A stretch of 43,728 nucleotides of DNA from Thiomargarita sp. Lineage in GTDB: Bacteria; Pseudomonadota; Gammaproteobacteria; Beggiatoales; Beggiatoaceae. The position numbers and the translations under genes are program-made. Positions 1-8,382 of this stretch are shown here, one piece after another; the stretch's first letter is position 1; every line of letters begins with the position of its first letter. The notes below the pieces were generated by a model. It was not told the origin of the DNA. It saw only the letters and a program-made list of their open reading frames with translations, and searched no databases. Location: contig DZAL01000025.1 of assembly GCA_022729575.1 (NCBI GenBank), positions 1-43,728 of the forward strand. Reading direction: 5' to 3'.

Positions 1-1
1 G

Positions 2-195
2 CTGAAGCTTTGGACTCCAACGCCGTAACTTTAGCTTAACTTAATGGCAGTGAGGCTTTAGCCGCACTGCCATTAAGTTAAGCCGCATTGGAGTCCAAAC
101 CTTCAGATTTGGACGAGATTGGCTAAGGTAAGACGGCGTTGCCAAATCTGAAGCTTTGGACTCCAACGCCGTAACTTTAGCTTAACTTAATGGCA
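2..195. repeat. 48-bp direct repeat flanking a palindromic element
   Basis: A 48-bp stretch at 2-49 recurs identically at 148-195. It begins CTGAAGCTTTGG and ends TTAACTTAATGGCA. Between the copies, 68-100 is largely the reverse complement of the first copy, so 11-100 can fold as a long hairpin. The inverted half (GCCATTAAGTTAAG) is seen again near 27625. This looks like a dispersed palindromic repeat with a partial tandem copy. No gene is seen in 1-349. Confidence 0.75.
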
Positions 196-349
196 TTGCG
201 GCTAAAGCCTCTACTCCAACAGGTGTCGACTCCTGCTAAATAGGTGTTGCACATCAAGTTATGCTATACTAGGCATCGTCCAAATCGTAAGACTTTGGAG
301 TTTTTCAAAAACTTAATTTTTTGTTATCTAAATTAAATAATTAACCAAA

Positions 350-1954
350 ATGACTCTTTCTTCTAAACAATCTCTATTTTTACGTATTTTACCCTGGCTA
401 ATCATCGCCTTTGGTATCATCTTACGCCTTGACCAATATCTCTTTAATCGCTCTCTTTGGTTAGATGAAGCCTTTTTTGTTAACAACATCGTGGATCGAA
501 CTTTTTTCGAGCTATTTATTCCACCGTTAGAATACAGTAGCCATATTATACCCCCTGGCTTGTTAGTCATGGCTAAACTGATGATTACTCTGTTTGGTAA
601 CAGTGACTTGATTTTAAGACTCTTTCCCTTAGTTTGCGGGATAATTTCGTTGGTATTATTCTACCAAGTCGCCAAAATTTATATTTCCGCCCAAGCGGTC
701 CCCCTAGCTCTCTTCTTTTTCGCGATTTCAGACCGATTGATTTATTATTCCTCAGAGTTTAAGCAATACTCAAACGATGTCATGATCGTCCTAATTTTAT
801 TAATTTTGGCGAATTATCTGCGAACTTCTCCTTTGACTTTGACCAAATTACTGCTCCTTACTATCGTAGGTAGCCTCGTGTTATGGTTTTCATATCCCGC
901 CGTGTTCATTTTAGCAACTATCGGCATTTATTTGCTAGTTGTCCATTTTTCTACTAAAACCTGGAAGCCGGTAATTAATCTGACCATGGTTTATGCGATC
1001 TGGTTATTAAATTTCTCGGTTTTATACCTCCTCATCATCAGTGTAGAAGCACCTACTAATCAGTGGCTACAACAATTTTGGACCCTAGAAAATGCGTTTA
1101 TGCCTTTTCCGCTGTCAATTCACGGTATCCATTGGCTGGCCGAAAGTTTTTTTAAAATGTTTAAGTATCCCGTTGGCTTTAATCAGGCGGGATTGGCAGG
1201 AATTTTATTTATTCTGGGGAGTGTGGTATTATTTACCAAAAATCGCCTCACTTTATTTTTGCTATGTCTGCCACTGCTTCTGGCACTGGGAGTTTCATTT
1301 TTTCATCAATATCCATTTTCGGGCCGACTATTATTATTCTTAACGCCTGCTTTATACCTTCTGGTGGCAGAAGGGCTGACCAAAATCAGAATAGACCTCC
1401 CAGCCCATTATCCCAATTGGGTAGGGACTCTCACGCCAATTGTGCTATTGGCATTTCTATCGGGTCATTCTTTCATCAAGGTTTTAAAAAATTGGAATAC
1501 TCCTCGCGTGGCTCAAGAAACCAAACCTCTTTTTCAATACGTCCAGCAGCATCGGCAAAATACTGACACTCTCTATTTATACCACTGGGCGGAACCGGCT
1601 TTCCGATATTATGCCAATTTTTATAATTTTAACTATGAAGATTGTCACCTGATTAATCCAATACCCACCGATCAGGAGTATCTCAAAGAAGTGGATTATT
1701 TCCGTCAAAAACTGGGTTTAACCCCGGTGGAAGTGAATAAAACGCAATGTGTGCTAGGGGTCTCCGAAGTTTTTGCTCGTTCTCAAGCCGATTTAGAAAA
1801 ATTGCGCGGGAAAGGGAGAGTTTGGTTTCTCTTCTCCCATCTTGGGGATCCTGAAAGAAACCTGTTTTTAAACTATCTGGATACTCTAGGTGTTCGCTTA
1901 GAAGAGAATTTACAACCGGGTGCCTCGGTTTATCTCTATCAACTCACCAAATAG
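350..1954 (+). CDS. GT39-like integral membrane glycosyltransferase
   Basis: This is a 534-residue polytopic inner-membrane protein, probably a GT-C fold enzyme that moves a sugar from a polyprenyl-phosphate donor to an envelope acceptor on the periplasmic side. Seen: an N-terminal membrane helix at about 12-26, then a first extracytoplasmic loop with the acidic pair D39-E40 in SLWLDEAFF, the usual position of the GT-C catalytic Asp/Glu. About ten hydrophobic segments follow up to residue 385, and a soluble C-terminal domain of about 150 residues completes it. Length fits the PMT/ArnT-like family. The next gene is a GT2 enzyme that could supply the lipid-linked sugar donor. Donor and acceptor cannot be read from the sequence. 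No strong ribosome-binding site is seen before the ATG. Confidence 0.75.
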   Translation: MTLSSKQSLFLRILPWLIIAFGIILRLDQYLFNRSLWLDEAFFVNNIVDRTFFELFIPPLEYSSHIIPPGLLVMAKLMITLFGNSDLILRLFPLVCGIISLVLFYQVAKIYISAQAVPLALFFFAISDRLIYYSSEFKQYSNDVMIVLILLILANYLRTSPLTLTKLLLLTIVGSLVLWFSYPAVFILATIGIYLLVVHFSTKTWKPVINLTMVYAIWLLNFSVLYLLIISVEAPTNQWLQQFWTLENAFMPFPLSIHGIHWLAESFFKMFKYPVGFNQAGLAGILFILGSVVLFTKNRLTLFLLCLPLLLALGVSFFHQYPFSGRLLLFLTPALYLLVAEGLTKIRIDLPAHYPNWVGTLTPIVLLAFLSGHSFIKVLKNWNTPRVAQETKPLFQYVQQHRQNTDTLYLYHWAEPAFRYYANFYNFNYEDCHLINPIPTDQEYLKEVDYFRQKLGLTPVEVNKTQCVLGVSEVFARSQADLEKLRGKGRVWFLFSHLGDPERNLFLNYLDTLGVRLEENLQPGASVYLYQLTK

Positions 1955-1985
1955 GACCATCGTCCAGTACCAGGGAAAGATCGAT

Positions 1986-2022
1986 AAACCTCGCAGGTCT
2001 CCAAAACCTGCGAGGTTTTGCA
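1986..2022. terminator. Hairpin between the two glycosyltransferase genes
   Basis: The arms AACCTCGCAGGT and ACCTGCGAGGTT form an inverted repeat with a loop of about seven bases, followed directly by TTTTG. It lies 32 bases after the stop of the upstream gene. It could act as a rho-independent terminator or attenuator, but the T run is short and similar palindromes occur as dispersed repeats in such genomes. Confidence 0.45.
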
Positions 2023-2062
2023 CCAAGGTTATCACTACCCTTTTGCGAATGAAAATTAAACT

Positions 2063-2986
2063 ATGACTCACCAAATTGCCATTATTTTACCTTGTCACAA
2101 TGAAGGACTGGCCATAGCACAAGTGGTCAAATCGTTTCAAGCGGCCCTGCCCAACAGTTTGATTTATGTTTATGATAACAATTCGACTGATAACACGGCG
2201 GACCAAGCCTTACAAGCAGGTGCTATCGTCTGTGATGAACCACGACAAGGCAAAGGTAACGTGATTAGACGCGCCTTCGCGGATATTGAAGCGGATATTT
2301 ATGTCTTGGCGGATGGGGACGGTACTTATGACGCGCCGTCGGTTGGAAAAATGATTAACCGCTTAGTAGAAAATAAATTAGATATGGTAGTGGGCATCCG
2401 TAGCGACGATAACACTCACCAAGTTTATCGCCCAGGTCATCGTTTTGGGAATAAACTGTTGACCAACACCATTGCCTTTTTATTCGACTCTGCGCAATTT
2501 ACCGATGTACTCTCTGGTTTTCGAGTCTGCTCCAAACGTTTGGTCAAATCTTTTCCCGCCTTAGCGACCGGCTTTGAAATTGAAGCCATGCTCACTATTC
2601 ATGCGCTGGAATTACGTTTGCCGACCGCGGAAATTGAGACTCCTTATTTTGAACGAGTAGAAGGCACCGAAAGTAAGTTGCGTACCTTCAAAGATGGGTT
2701 CCAAATTCTTTTGACTATCTTATTACTGTTCAAAGACATTCGCCCGTTGGCGTTTTTTGGTGCCTTGGCTTTAATGTTAGCCACTACTTCGGTCATTCTG
2801 ATGATTCCAATTGTGATAGAATTTATGGCAATCGGGTTAGTGCCACGTTTTCCTACTGCCATTTTAGCGACCGGGATGATGACCGTCGCAGGAATCTTTT
2901 TAACCAGCGGCTTGATTCTGGATAGTGTCAGTCGCACTCGTCTGGAATACAAACGCCTGGTTTATATTGGATATTTAGCACCGTAA
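2063..2986 (+). CDS. GT2 polyprenyl-phosphate sugar synthase (DPM1/DpgS-like)
   Basis: A 307-residue family 2 glycosyltransferase with an N-terminal catalytic domain and a C-terminal membrane anchor. Seen: the opening strand and PCHNE motif at 10-14, the nucleotide-binding segment YDNNSTDNT at about 37-45, and the acidic DGDGTYD at 84-90, matching the DXD region of dolichyl-phosphate mannose synthase-type enzymes. Two hydrophobic helices lie at about 225-250 and 265-290, as in bacterial two-helix DPM1 homologues. The family transfers a nucleotide-activated sugar to a polyprenyl phosphate at the cytoplasmic face. That would make the donor for GT-C enzymes such as the proteins at 350-1954 and 5444-7066, an inference from adjacency. 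The sugar itself is unknown. Only a poor ribosome-binding site is visible before the ATG. Confidence 0.85.
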   Translation: MTHQIAIILPCHNEGLAIAQVVKSFQAALPNSLIYVYDNNSTDNTADQALQAGAIVCDEPRQGKGNVIRRAFADIEADIYVLADGDGTYDAPSVGKMINRLVENKLDMVVGIRSDDNTHQVYRPGHRFGNKLLTNTIAFLFDSAQFTDVLSGFRVCSKRLVKSFPALATGFEIEAMLTIHALELRLPTAEIETPYFERVEGTESKLRTFKDGFQILLTILLLFKDIRPLAFFGALALMLATTSVILMIPIVIEFMAIGLVPRFPTAILATGMMTVAGIFLTSGLILDSVSRTRLEYKRLVYIGYLAP

Positions 2987-2990
2987 AGAA

Positions 2991-3050
2991 GGTAGGGTGC
3001 GTCCTACGCACCATCTTCTCGTTCCCACGCCGAGTGATGGGAACGAGAAG
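2991..3050. repeat. Two adjacent palindromic repeats
   Basis: GGTGCGTCCTACGCACC near 2996-3012 is a small palindrome. At 3015-3050 the arms CTTCTCGTTCCCA and TGGGAACGAGAAG form a perfect 13-bp stem. Related CCCACGC/GCGTGGGAACGAG elements recur near 27490. They fill the gap between the GT2 and methyltransferase genes. A terminator role is possible, but no T run follows. Confidence 0.6.
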
Positions 3051-3085
3051 TAACCTGGTTTGTTACGTAACATGAGGATTTAACA

Positions 3086-3820
3086 ATGAAAATTGATAAA
3101 AATCAACGCCAATATTTTGGACGTGATTTAGAAGCGATGTCTTTTGCTAAAAATTACCACCGGTGGATATTAAATGAATTTCGTCCCTTTATTGGTAAAA
3201 ATTTGCTCGAAGTGGGCGCTGGCACTGGTAATTTCTCCGAGTTACTATTACAACACCTGCAACCGGAGTCACTGACCGTCATCGAACCTTCTAACAACAT
3301 GTTTCCACTACTGGAGGATAAATTAAAATCTCACCCTAATACTAAATGTTACCAGGCTTTCTTTAGCGAAATTTATCACTCAGTGCCGGTCTTACCAGAC
3401 ACGGTCTTTTATATCAATGTGTTAGAACATATCCCAGAAGATAAGTTAGAACTCACTTATGTTTATGAAATGCTACCCATCGGTGGTCATGTCTGTATTT
3501 TTGTCCCCGCTTTACCATGGCTGTATGGCACTGCTGACGCTAATCTGGGGCATGTGAAAAGGTATTACAAACGACCATTAGAATCACTGGTTCAAGCAGT
3601 AGGATTTTCTCTAGTCAAGTCTCATTATTTTGATATAGCAGGCATTATTCCCTGGTGGATATTATTTTGCCTACTAAAAACCCCCGCGGTAAAAGCCGGC
3701 CAAGTATCAATCTATGATAAAATGGTGGTTCCACTCATGCAAAAAATAGAAAATTTAATTCCGATGCCTGTGGGCAAGAATATTTTGATGGTGGGGAAAA
3801 AACTCAGAAATAAGTCTTGA
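3086..3820 (+). CDS. Class I SAM-dependent methyltransferase
   Basis: A 244-residue cytosolic protein with a Rossmann-like methyltransferase fold. Motif I is LEVGAGTGNF at 41-50, which binds S-adenosylmethionine. The post-I acidic strand is TVIEPSN around residue 70, and FYINVLEHIPED around 110-121 matches the motif-IV region of the Methyltransf_11/12/23 group. A C-terminal hydrophobic stretch near residue 190 (IIPWWILFCLL) suggests membrane contact. It follows two glycosyltransferase genes, so a sugar or lipid-linked glycan substrate is plausible but unproven. The start has a usable Shine-Dalgarno (GAGG about 10 bases upstream). Confidence 0.8.
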   Translation: MKIDKNQRQYFGRDLEAMSFAKNYHRWILNEFRPFIGKNLLEVGAGTGNFSELLLQHLQPESLTVIEPSNNMFPLLEDKLKSHPNTKCYQAFFSEIYHSVPVLPDTVFYINVLEHIPEDKLELTYVYEMLPIGGHVCIFVPALPWLYGTADANLGHVKRYYKRPLESLVQAVGFSLVKSHYFDIAGIIPWWILFCLLKTPAVKAGQVSIYDKMVVPLMQKIENLIPMPVGKNILMVGKKLRNKS

Positions 3821-3847
3821 CTTAAAAGCGTTACTTTGTGTTATACT
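3817..3847 (+). promoter_or_regulatory. Putative sigma-70 promoter of the secreted-protein gene
   Basis: TTGACT at 3817-3822 and TATACT at 3842-3847 are separated by 19 bases, slightly long for sigma-70 (18 if TTATAC is used). They lie about 110 bases before the start at 3959, right after the methyltransferase stop. This suggests the secreted protein is transcribed separately. Confidence 0.4.
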
Positions 3848-3958
3848 GATTAGGTTAAAGATGTTCGAAAGTATCTTATCTTTATTAGTAAGGTTTAGTA
3901 AAGATTTCAGATGTCAAACAACTAGATGTCACATAATGTTTTTAAGGAGTATATTGGT

Positions 3959-5059
3959 ATGAAAAACCTGTATTATGCAACTCAAGCCAGTGTAAAACGC
4001 AGTATCTGCTTGGCGTTAACACTATGGTCAACCGCAATTTCTATTTGCGTCTATGCGGAACCAGCTACGTATGAGGCGCTGGCAGCACCTGTAAATCCGC
4101 CAGCAGGCTATCGAGAACCTTGGCGAGGCACAGGTCAAAACAACTATGATGACTGGATGCCGTTGCGTTACCAGCAACAAGGTAATGCCCCAGGTTACTG
4201 GGAATCGGCATGGGGTCAAACTTTCGGGGCAACTTCAGCGGATCGAAAAGCCTTGGCCGAAGCGGCAACGGGCGATATTTGGCGAGCTTGTCGGGTCGGG
4301 TATCACAATTACGACAACATGCCTTTAGCTCATTTAAATTGGAAAAATTTCTGGAAAGAGTACGCCTCAAGTATCTTCGATAGCCTCAACTATTGTGTTT
4401 ATCCCGGCGAAGAATGGAATCTGGTCCAACGTCTTCAATCGACCATAGAGGATCTCAAATATGGGGGAAAGAAAGTTGACGGTACCGCTTTTCCTGGAAT
4501 GAATGGTAATTTTTACAAGAGAGCCATGGTAGCCCGCATCAAGGAGGATGAGGATACTGATTTCAGTTTTTCGTCGTACGTCATCCCAATAATGCTTCTG
4601 AGTCTCAGTGATAAACGGGCAATATACCGAGTTTATTTGGATCCAGCTACGGCTATCGATACAGTAACTTCCTTGGTAACGACCAATTCTTGTGTCCCTG
4701 AAGACATGACACAATGTACACAAATACAAGCGGCGCTCTTAAGAGATCCGGTAACGGACGCTTTGCCTATCGTAGAGAATGCACTTTACCGGTTTCATAC
4801 TTTTTTACAGCAGGATGATCTCATGTGGGATAATCCAATAATTGCTATGATAGAAGGAAAACCTTCAACCAAGTATATTGTGTTTGCCACCGACATGGGA
4901 AGAGTATGGCTGGAAGTCGAATTTGACAATCTGCGTCCCTTACTAACGGAGTATTGCAATACTTCTTTAAGTGACGGAACAGAACAAGCACGGCGGATAT
5001 GTGCTTTCTACAACAAATTCAAGGAGGAGTGGAAAGTGCTTAATGGCTCAGCTTACTAA
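3959..5059 (+). CDS. Secreted protein of unknown function
   Basis: I do not recognise this family. The ATG at 3959 is preferred over the in-frame ATG at 3926 because AAGGAG at 3944-3949 sits nine bases before it, and because starting there gives a clean signal peptide. That peptide has basic residues, a hydrophobic core SICLALTLWSTAISICV, and a likely cleavage after VYA. The mature protein of about 335 residues is rich in Trp, Tyr and Asn near its N-terminus. It contains several cysteines (for example in WRACRVGYH, NYCVYPG and NSCVPEDMTQC) that could form disulfides, consistent with a periplasmic or exported location. It sits inside a glycosylation cluster but its role cannot be inferred. Confidence 0.7.
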   Translation: MKNLYYATQASVKRSICLALTLWSTAISICVYAEPATYEALAAPVNPPAGYREPWRGTGQNNYDDWMPLRYQQQGNAPGYWESAWGQTFGATSADRKALAEAATGDIWRACRVGYHNYDNMPLAHLNWKNFWKEYASSIFDSLNYCVYPGEEWNLVQRLQSTIEDLKYGGKKVDGTAFPGMNGNFYKRAMVARIKEDEDTDFSFSSYVIPIMLLSLSDKRAIYRVYLDPATAIDTVTSLVTTNSCVPEDMTQCTQIQAALLRDPVTDALPIVENALYRFHTFLQQDDLMWDNPIIAMIEGKPSTKYIVFATDMGRVWLEVEFDNLRPLLTEYCNTSLSDGTEQARRICAFYNKFKEEWKVLNGSAY

Positions 5060-5084
5060 CTCACTTTCACATAACCACCCCCAA

Positions 5085-5384
5085 CCCCTCCTTAAACAAG
5101 GAGGGGAGTAGGCACCAACTAGGTTGGCATGGTCGACTCTCCTCCTTAACCAGGAGGGACTGGGGAGAGTTATTAACTCACCTTCTACACTCTCCCTTCC
5201 CCGTTGAAGAGTACAGAACTTACTTAGGTCCGTCAAATTTTTCTCATTTCCAGGTGCCCGCGAGGAAATGCCATGCGGACCCGCCCATGTCCCACGAGAA
5301 ACTAGCCATGCTAGTACCCCGATTAGTAGTGATGAAATCTGAGTGAAACTTAGGACTGCCAGTCCTTTGAGGACTGGCAGTCCT
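5085..5384. repeat. Palindromic repeats in a 380-bp gap
   Basis: The gap 5060-5443 has no convincing gene. At 5085-5106 the arms CCCCTCCTT and AAGGAGGGG form a 9-bp stem with a four-base loop, with a related imperfect copy near 5143-5166. At 5352-5384 AGGACTGCCAGTCCT and its exact reverse complement flank TTG, a perfect 15-bp stem. The same element occurs inverted at 7243-7275, and a single arm at 27116-27130. They are dispersed repeats rather than typical terminators. Confidence 0.75.
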
Positions 5385-5443
5385 GACCGCATACCTCATC
5401 ACCTAGTTTTCATTACTACCCCCCGATCATCCTTGACTAAACT

Positions 5444-7066
5444 ATGAAAAAACTATCACCCCACTCTAATCAAACTCAGACCTTTCCACCCTTTGACACT
5501 ATCCTCCTAGCAGGCTTTCTAGGAATACTGCTCTACGTGATCTTAATCAACGCCTGGGTCACCGAAGATGCGTACATTAGTTTCCGCACCTTAGATAACT
5601 TTATCAATGGTTACGGACTAACTTGGAATGTCGAACAACGAGTACAAGTCTTCACTCATCCCTTATGGTTATTTCTGCATGTCCCTTTTTATTGGATCAC
5701 CCATGAAGTATACTTCACCACGCTATTAATTTCAATCCTCTGTGACATAGGCGCCATAATGATAGCCATTCAACTATTCCGGGCGCCCCCCAGTTTTACC
5801 CTAGCTTTATTCTTAATTCCACTACTGCTCTCCAAAGCGTTTATGGAATATACCACCTCGGGCCTAGAAACGCCCTTAACTTTTTTCCTATTAGTCCTCT
5901 TTTACTGGATTTTGGTAAACCGCGACCGTTTCTCCAACTTTAGTTGGTTATTTGCGCTCAGTTTCATTGCCGCCTTAGCCGCCGTTAACCGGTTAGACAC
6001 CCTTTTATTTTACCTCCCCGCGCTGATAATAAATTTTATTTCTTATTCACGTCAACCACGCCATTGGCAACCGCTTTTGGCCATGACTCTCGGCGCTCTA
6101 CCACTCATTTTTTGGGAACTTTTCAGTATATTCTACTACGGTTTTTTCTTTCCCAATACCGCCTACGCTAAACTGGCCACCGGCTTATCAAGCCGAGAGT
6201 ATTTGTTACAAGGAATTATTTATGCCATCGATTTAATCAAACGTGACCCCGTGGCCACCGTGTTTATCCTTTCCGCCATCATTGCCACCTTATTCACTTT
6301 GTACCAAACTTATCGCCAACGACAAGCCATCGCCGTTCAATTAGTGATGGGAATTGGACTGATATTCTATTGTCTGTATATAGTTAGAGTAGGCGGCGAT
6401 TTTATGACCGGCCGGTTTTGGGCCGCGCCTTTCTTCCTCGCCGTACTCTTAATCAATGACTGGTTACGACCTTATCAACGACAACCAGAATGGCGCAATT
6501 ATTTGACCGGCGCCGGTTTATTAATCACCTTTTTGATGATATTTCCCAAAGCCACCATTGACTCCAAAATCACGGCCACCGGTATTGCGGATGAACGTGG
6601 TTATTATCTCGCCACCCATAGCTTATTAAATTATAACCGCTATAACAATCCGGCGACTCATGATTGGGCCCTTGCCGCTACCAAGATTCGTCAAACCTGT
6701 GTCGTCACTGCGTCAATCGGAATGCTAGGATATTATGCCCCTAAAAGCACCACTTTCATTGATTTGTGGGGAATTACGGATCCTTTATTAGCCAGATTAC
6801 CGATAGGTTATACATCATGGCGCATCGGTCATTTTCAACGAGTATTACCTAACGGTTATGAAGAGGCATGTTTAACCGGCAAATTGGATCAACTGTCTCC
6901 CCCATTAGCCAACTATTACCAAGCCTTGCATTATATCATCGCCGGCCCCTTATTTGACTGGCAACGGCTAAAATTGATAATCGCCTTTAATTTGGGTCAA
7001 TACGATGGTTACTTGCAAGAATATATTAAACAACACCCACAAGATTTTCCATTACTTAATTTGTAG
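5444..7066 (+). CDS. Polytopic GT-C-like glycosyltransferase (AftB/LPS arabinosyltransferase-like)
   Basis: A 540-residue integral membrane protein with about ten to eleven hydrophobic helices. The first extracytoplasmic loop contains TEDAYISFR at 40-48, with the acidic pair E41-D42, followed by FTHPLW near residue 71. This layout is typical of GT-C membrane transferases annotated as AftB-like or LPS-biosynthesis proteins. A soluble C-terminal portion from about residue 370 contains the conserved-looking YYAPKSTTFIDLWGITDPLLAR region. The family transfers sugars from polyprenyl-phosphate donors on the periplasmic side. The GT2 gene at 2063 could make such a donor. The exact sugar and acceptor are unknown. 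Confidence 0.7.
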   Translation: MKKLSPHSNQTQTFPPFDTILLAGFLGILLYVILINAWVTEDAYISFRTLDNFINGYGLTWNVEQRVQVFTHPLWLFLHVPFYWITHEVYFTTLLISILCDIGAIMIAIQLFRAPPSFTLALFLIPLLLSKAFMEYTTSGLETPLTFFLLVLFYWILVNRDRFSNFSWLFALSFIAALAAVNRLDTLLFYLPALIINFISYSRQPRHWQPLLAMTLGALPLIFWELFSIFYYGFFFPNTAYAKLATGLSSREYLLQGIIYAIDLIKRDPVATVFILSAIIATLFTLYQTYRQRQAIAVQLVMGIGLIFYCLYIVRVGGDFMTGRFWAAPFFLAVLLINDWLRPYQRQPEWRNYLTGAGLLITFLMIFPKATIDSKITATGIADERGYYLATHSLLNYNRYNNPATHDWALAATKIRQTCVVTASIGMLGYYAPKSTTFIDLWGITDPLLARLPIGYTSWRIGHFQRVLPNGYEEACLTGKLDQLSPPLANYYQALHYIIAGPLFDWQRLKLIIAFNLGQYDGYLQEYIKQHPQDFPLLNL

Positions 7067-7242
7067 TCGATAGTAGTCAATACTGGAGTCCAAACCAAGG
7101 TTTGGACCGATAAATCAACTGCGGAGATTTCAAAATAGCCAATTTATTTCAACGAAGCAACGGCATAACTGGTTAATTTTGGCGGTCAATGCTCTCGTTT
7201 TTACGTGCCCTTAAGTTAAAGCCGGAAATCGGGATCGGAATT

Positions 7243-7373
7243 AGGACTGGCAGTCCTTTGAGGACTGCCAGTCCTGACGGTTGTGCCCTCAAAAGAATCC
7301 TTAACTTTAAGTAGCGGAATAACGGAGAATTGAGATGCCAAGGGATAACACCCCTTCGAGGGGTGTTATCCCT
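7243..7373. repeat. Two perfect hairpin repeats
   Basis: At 7243-7275 lies an inverted copy of the 15+3+15 palindrome found at 5352-5384. At 7341-7373 AGGGATAACACCCC and GGGGTGTTATCCCT form a 14-bp stem closed by a TTCGA loop. No T run follows either. The rest of 7067-7575 holds no gene that I can support. Confidence 0.75.
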
Positions 7374-7393
7374 CCGCCATCCATAAAATTTTC

Positions 7394-7418
7394 GTCAAGC
7401 CCCTCCGCTTGACTTTTT
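7394..7418 (+). terminator. Weak rho-independent terminator candidate
   Basis: GTCAAG and CTTGAC form a 6-bp stem around CCCCTCCG, followed by TTTTT at 7414-7418. It lies about 330 bases after the membrane transferase gene, so it would terminate a long 3' UTR. Confidence 0.35.
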
Positions 7419-7575
7419 CAACTAAATTGGAATAAACTATTCCATTGTTTTTTAAAGTGGTGCTGTAATGTTTATGGCTTTTTGGAGTACGGAATTGATT
7501 CCACCTGAAACGGAATCAATTCCGTATTTCAACACCGTTGTGGTGACTCATACTTAAATTTTTGAGGAGATTTGT

Positions 7576-7704
7576 ATGTTAACCATAAAAATAATTATAC
7601 TTGGCTTTCTTTTCTTAATCAGCGGTGGTGCAGTATTTAGTCGCTATTTTCAGGGCAAAATAGTTCTGGAATTACTGGCGGGTCTGACACACTGCAAATT
7701 CTGA
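7576..7704 (+). CDS. Small hydrophobic protein, 42 residues
   Basis: The ATG is preceded by GAGGAGA with correct spacing, a strong ribosome-binding site. The product starts MLTIKIIILGFLFLISGG and has one predicted membrane helix at about 4-22, then SRYFQGKIVLELLAGL. The stop falls inside a half-copy of the AAATTCTGATTC repeat seen near other toxin-antitoxin genes, so the original gene may have been longer and truncated by the repeat. It lies 44 bases before the Phd/RelE pair. Function is unknown; it might be a gene remnant rather than an active product. Confidence 0.4.
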   Translation: MLTIKIIILGFLFLISGGAVFSRYFQGKIVLELLAGLTHCKF

Positions 7705-7748
7705 TTCAGAAATTAGACCATCATTTTTATCCAGGTGAAGAAACTTCT

Positions 7749-8003
7749 ATGAAAACCTTGAATGCTAAACAAGCTCAAATTGATTTTCAGTTATTGTTAA
7801 GCACGGTTCAACAAGAACCTATCCTCATCCAACAGCGAGGAAAGCCCGTCGCAGTGGTCATGTCGTTAGCTGGTTTTGAACAACTACAAGCCCTTGAAGA
7901 CAGTTATTGGATTGCCCAAGCCCAACAGGCCCTTCAAGAAGGATTGATTGGCACGCCGGCGAGTGAACAACTCCTCAAGGAGTTACTGAATGCTAAAGAT
8001 TAA
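7749..8003 (+). CDS. Type II antitoxin, Phd/YefM family
   Basis: An 84-residue antitoxin. The N-terminal half (MKTLNAKQAQIDFQLLLSTV, then QRGKPVAVVMSLAGFEQL) matches the Phd/YefM DNA-binding fold, in which GKPVAVVMS is the signature strand. The C-terminal tail (about 50-84) is the part that normally wraps the toxin. It overlaps the toxin gene by 14 bases, so translation is probably coupled. In this family the antitoxin and toxin-antitoxin complex repress their own promoter. Family assignment is firm; target promoter sites were not identified. Confidence 0.88.
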   Translation: MKTLNAKQAQIDFQLLLSTVQQEPILIQQRGKPVAVVMSLAGFEQLQALEDSYWIAQAQQALQEGLIGTPASEQLLKELLNAKD

Positions 8004-8382
8004 CTTGTCACGCCAAGCCGAAAGGTTGTTGAGAAACTTACCCGTCAAAACCGGGAAACAAATTGCTAAAAAACTCGTCGCTTTACAAACACACCCTTAT
8101 CTACCCACCAGTAAGTCATTACGAAGTTATCCCAACTGGTATCGTGCCAAAAGTGGCGAGTATCGAATCATTTATCAGGTGGAACAAGACACCCTGATAG
8201 TTTTATTAATCGGAAAACGAAATGATGACGAAATCTATAAGTTACTGGATTTGGTGGGCCAACCAAAAGACGTTTGCCCACCCTACCTGGCTATAATACC
8301 AAACTCCGAAGATAAACCGTCAATAGTGATAATACGAAGCATAGTGAATTTCAAAAAATCGGAAAACAGGAGAATCAAATGA
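7990..8382 (+). CDS. Type II toxin, RelE/ParE superfamily, with odd C-terminal extension
   Basis: The first 90 residues are a normal RelE-type mRNA interferase. LSRQAERLLRNLPV is the N-terminal strand-helix, KLVALQTHPYLPTSKSLRSYPNWYRAKSGEYRIIYQVE holds the basic core in two parts, and LIVLLIGKRNDDEIYKLL is the usual C-terminal strand and helix, where such proteins end. Here the frame runs about 40 residues further, through a repeat at 8254-8288 and then low-homology sequence, to a stop overlapping the start of the Septu-like ATPase gene by four bases (ATGA). The extension looks acquired. Whether the toxin still works is uncertain. Confidence 0.8.
   Translation: MLKINLSRQAERLLRNLPVKTGKQIAKKLVALQTHPYLPTSKSLRSYPNWYRAKSGEYRIIYQVEQDTLIVLLIGKRNDDEIYKLLDLVGQPKDVCPPYLAIIPNSEDKPSIVIIRSIVNFKKSENRRIK
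8254..8288. repeat. GTGGGC...GCCCACCCTACC repeat inside the toxin 3' end
   Basis: GTGGGCCAACC and the inverted GCCCACCCTACC flank AAAAGACGTTT. Related sequence (GGTAGGGCAGACAAAACGTC on the other strand) occurs in the element at 21661-21762. Its position just after the last canonical RelE codon suggests insertion removed the original stop. Confidence 0.5.

Noticed and set aside
4028..4729. Minus-strand frames opposite the secreted protein
   Set aside because: No ribosome site or recognisable motif, and they lie wholly opposite a gene with a signal peptide and strong start.
7341..7373. Strong 14-bp hairpin as a transcription terminator
   Set aside because: No T run follows, and comparable perfect palindromes occur elsewhere in the window as dispersed repeats.
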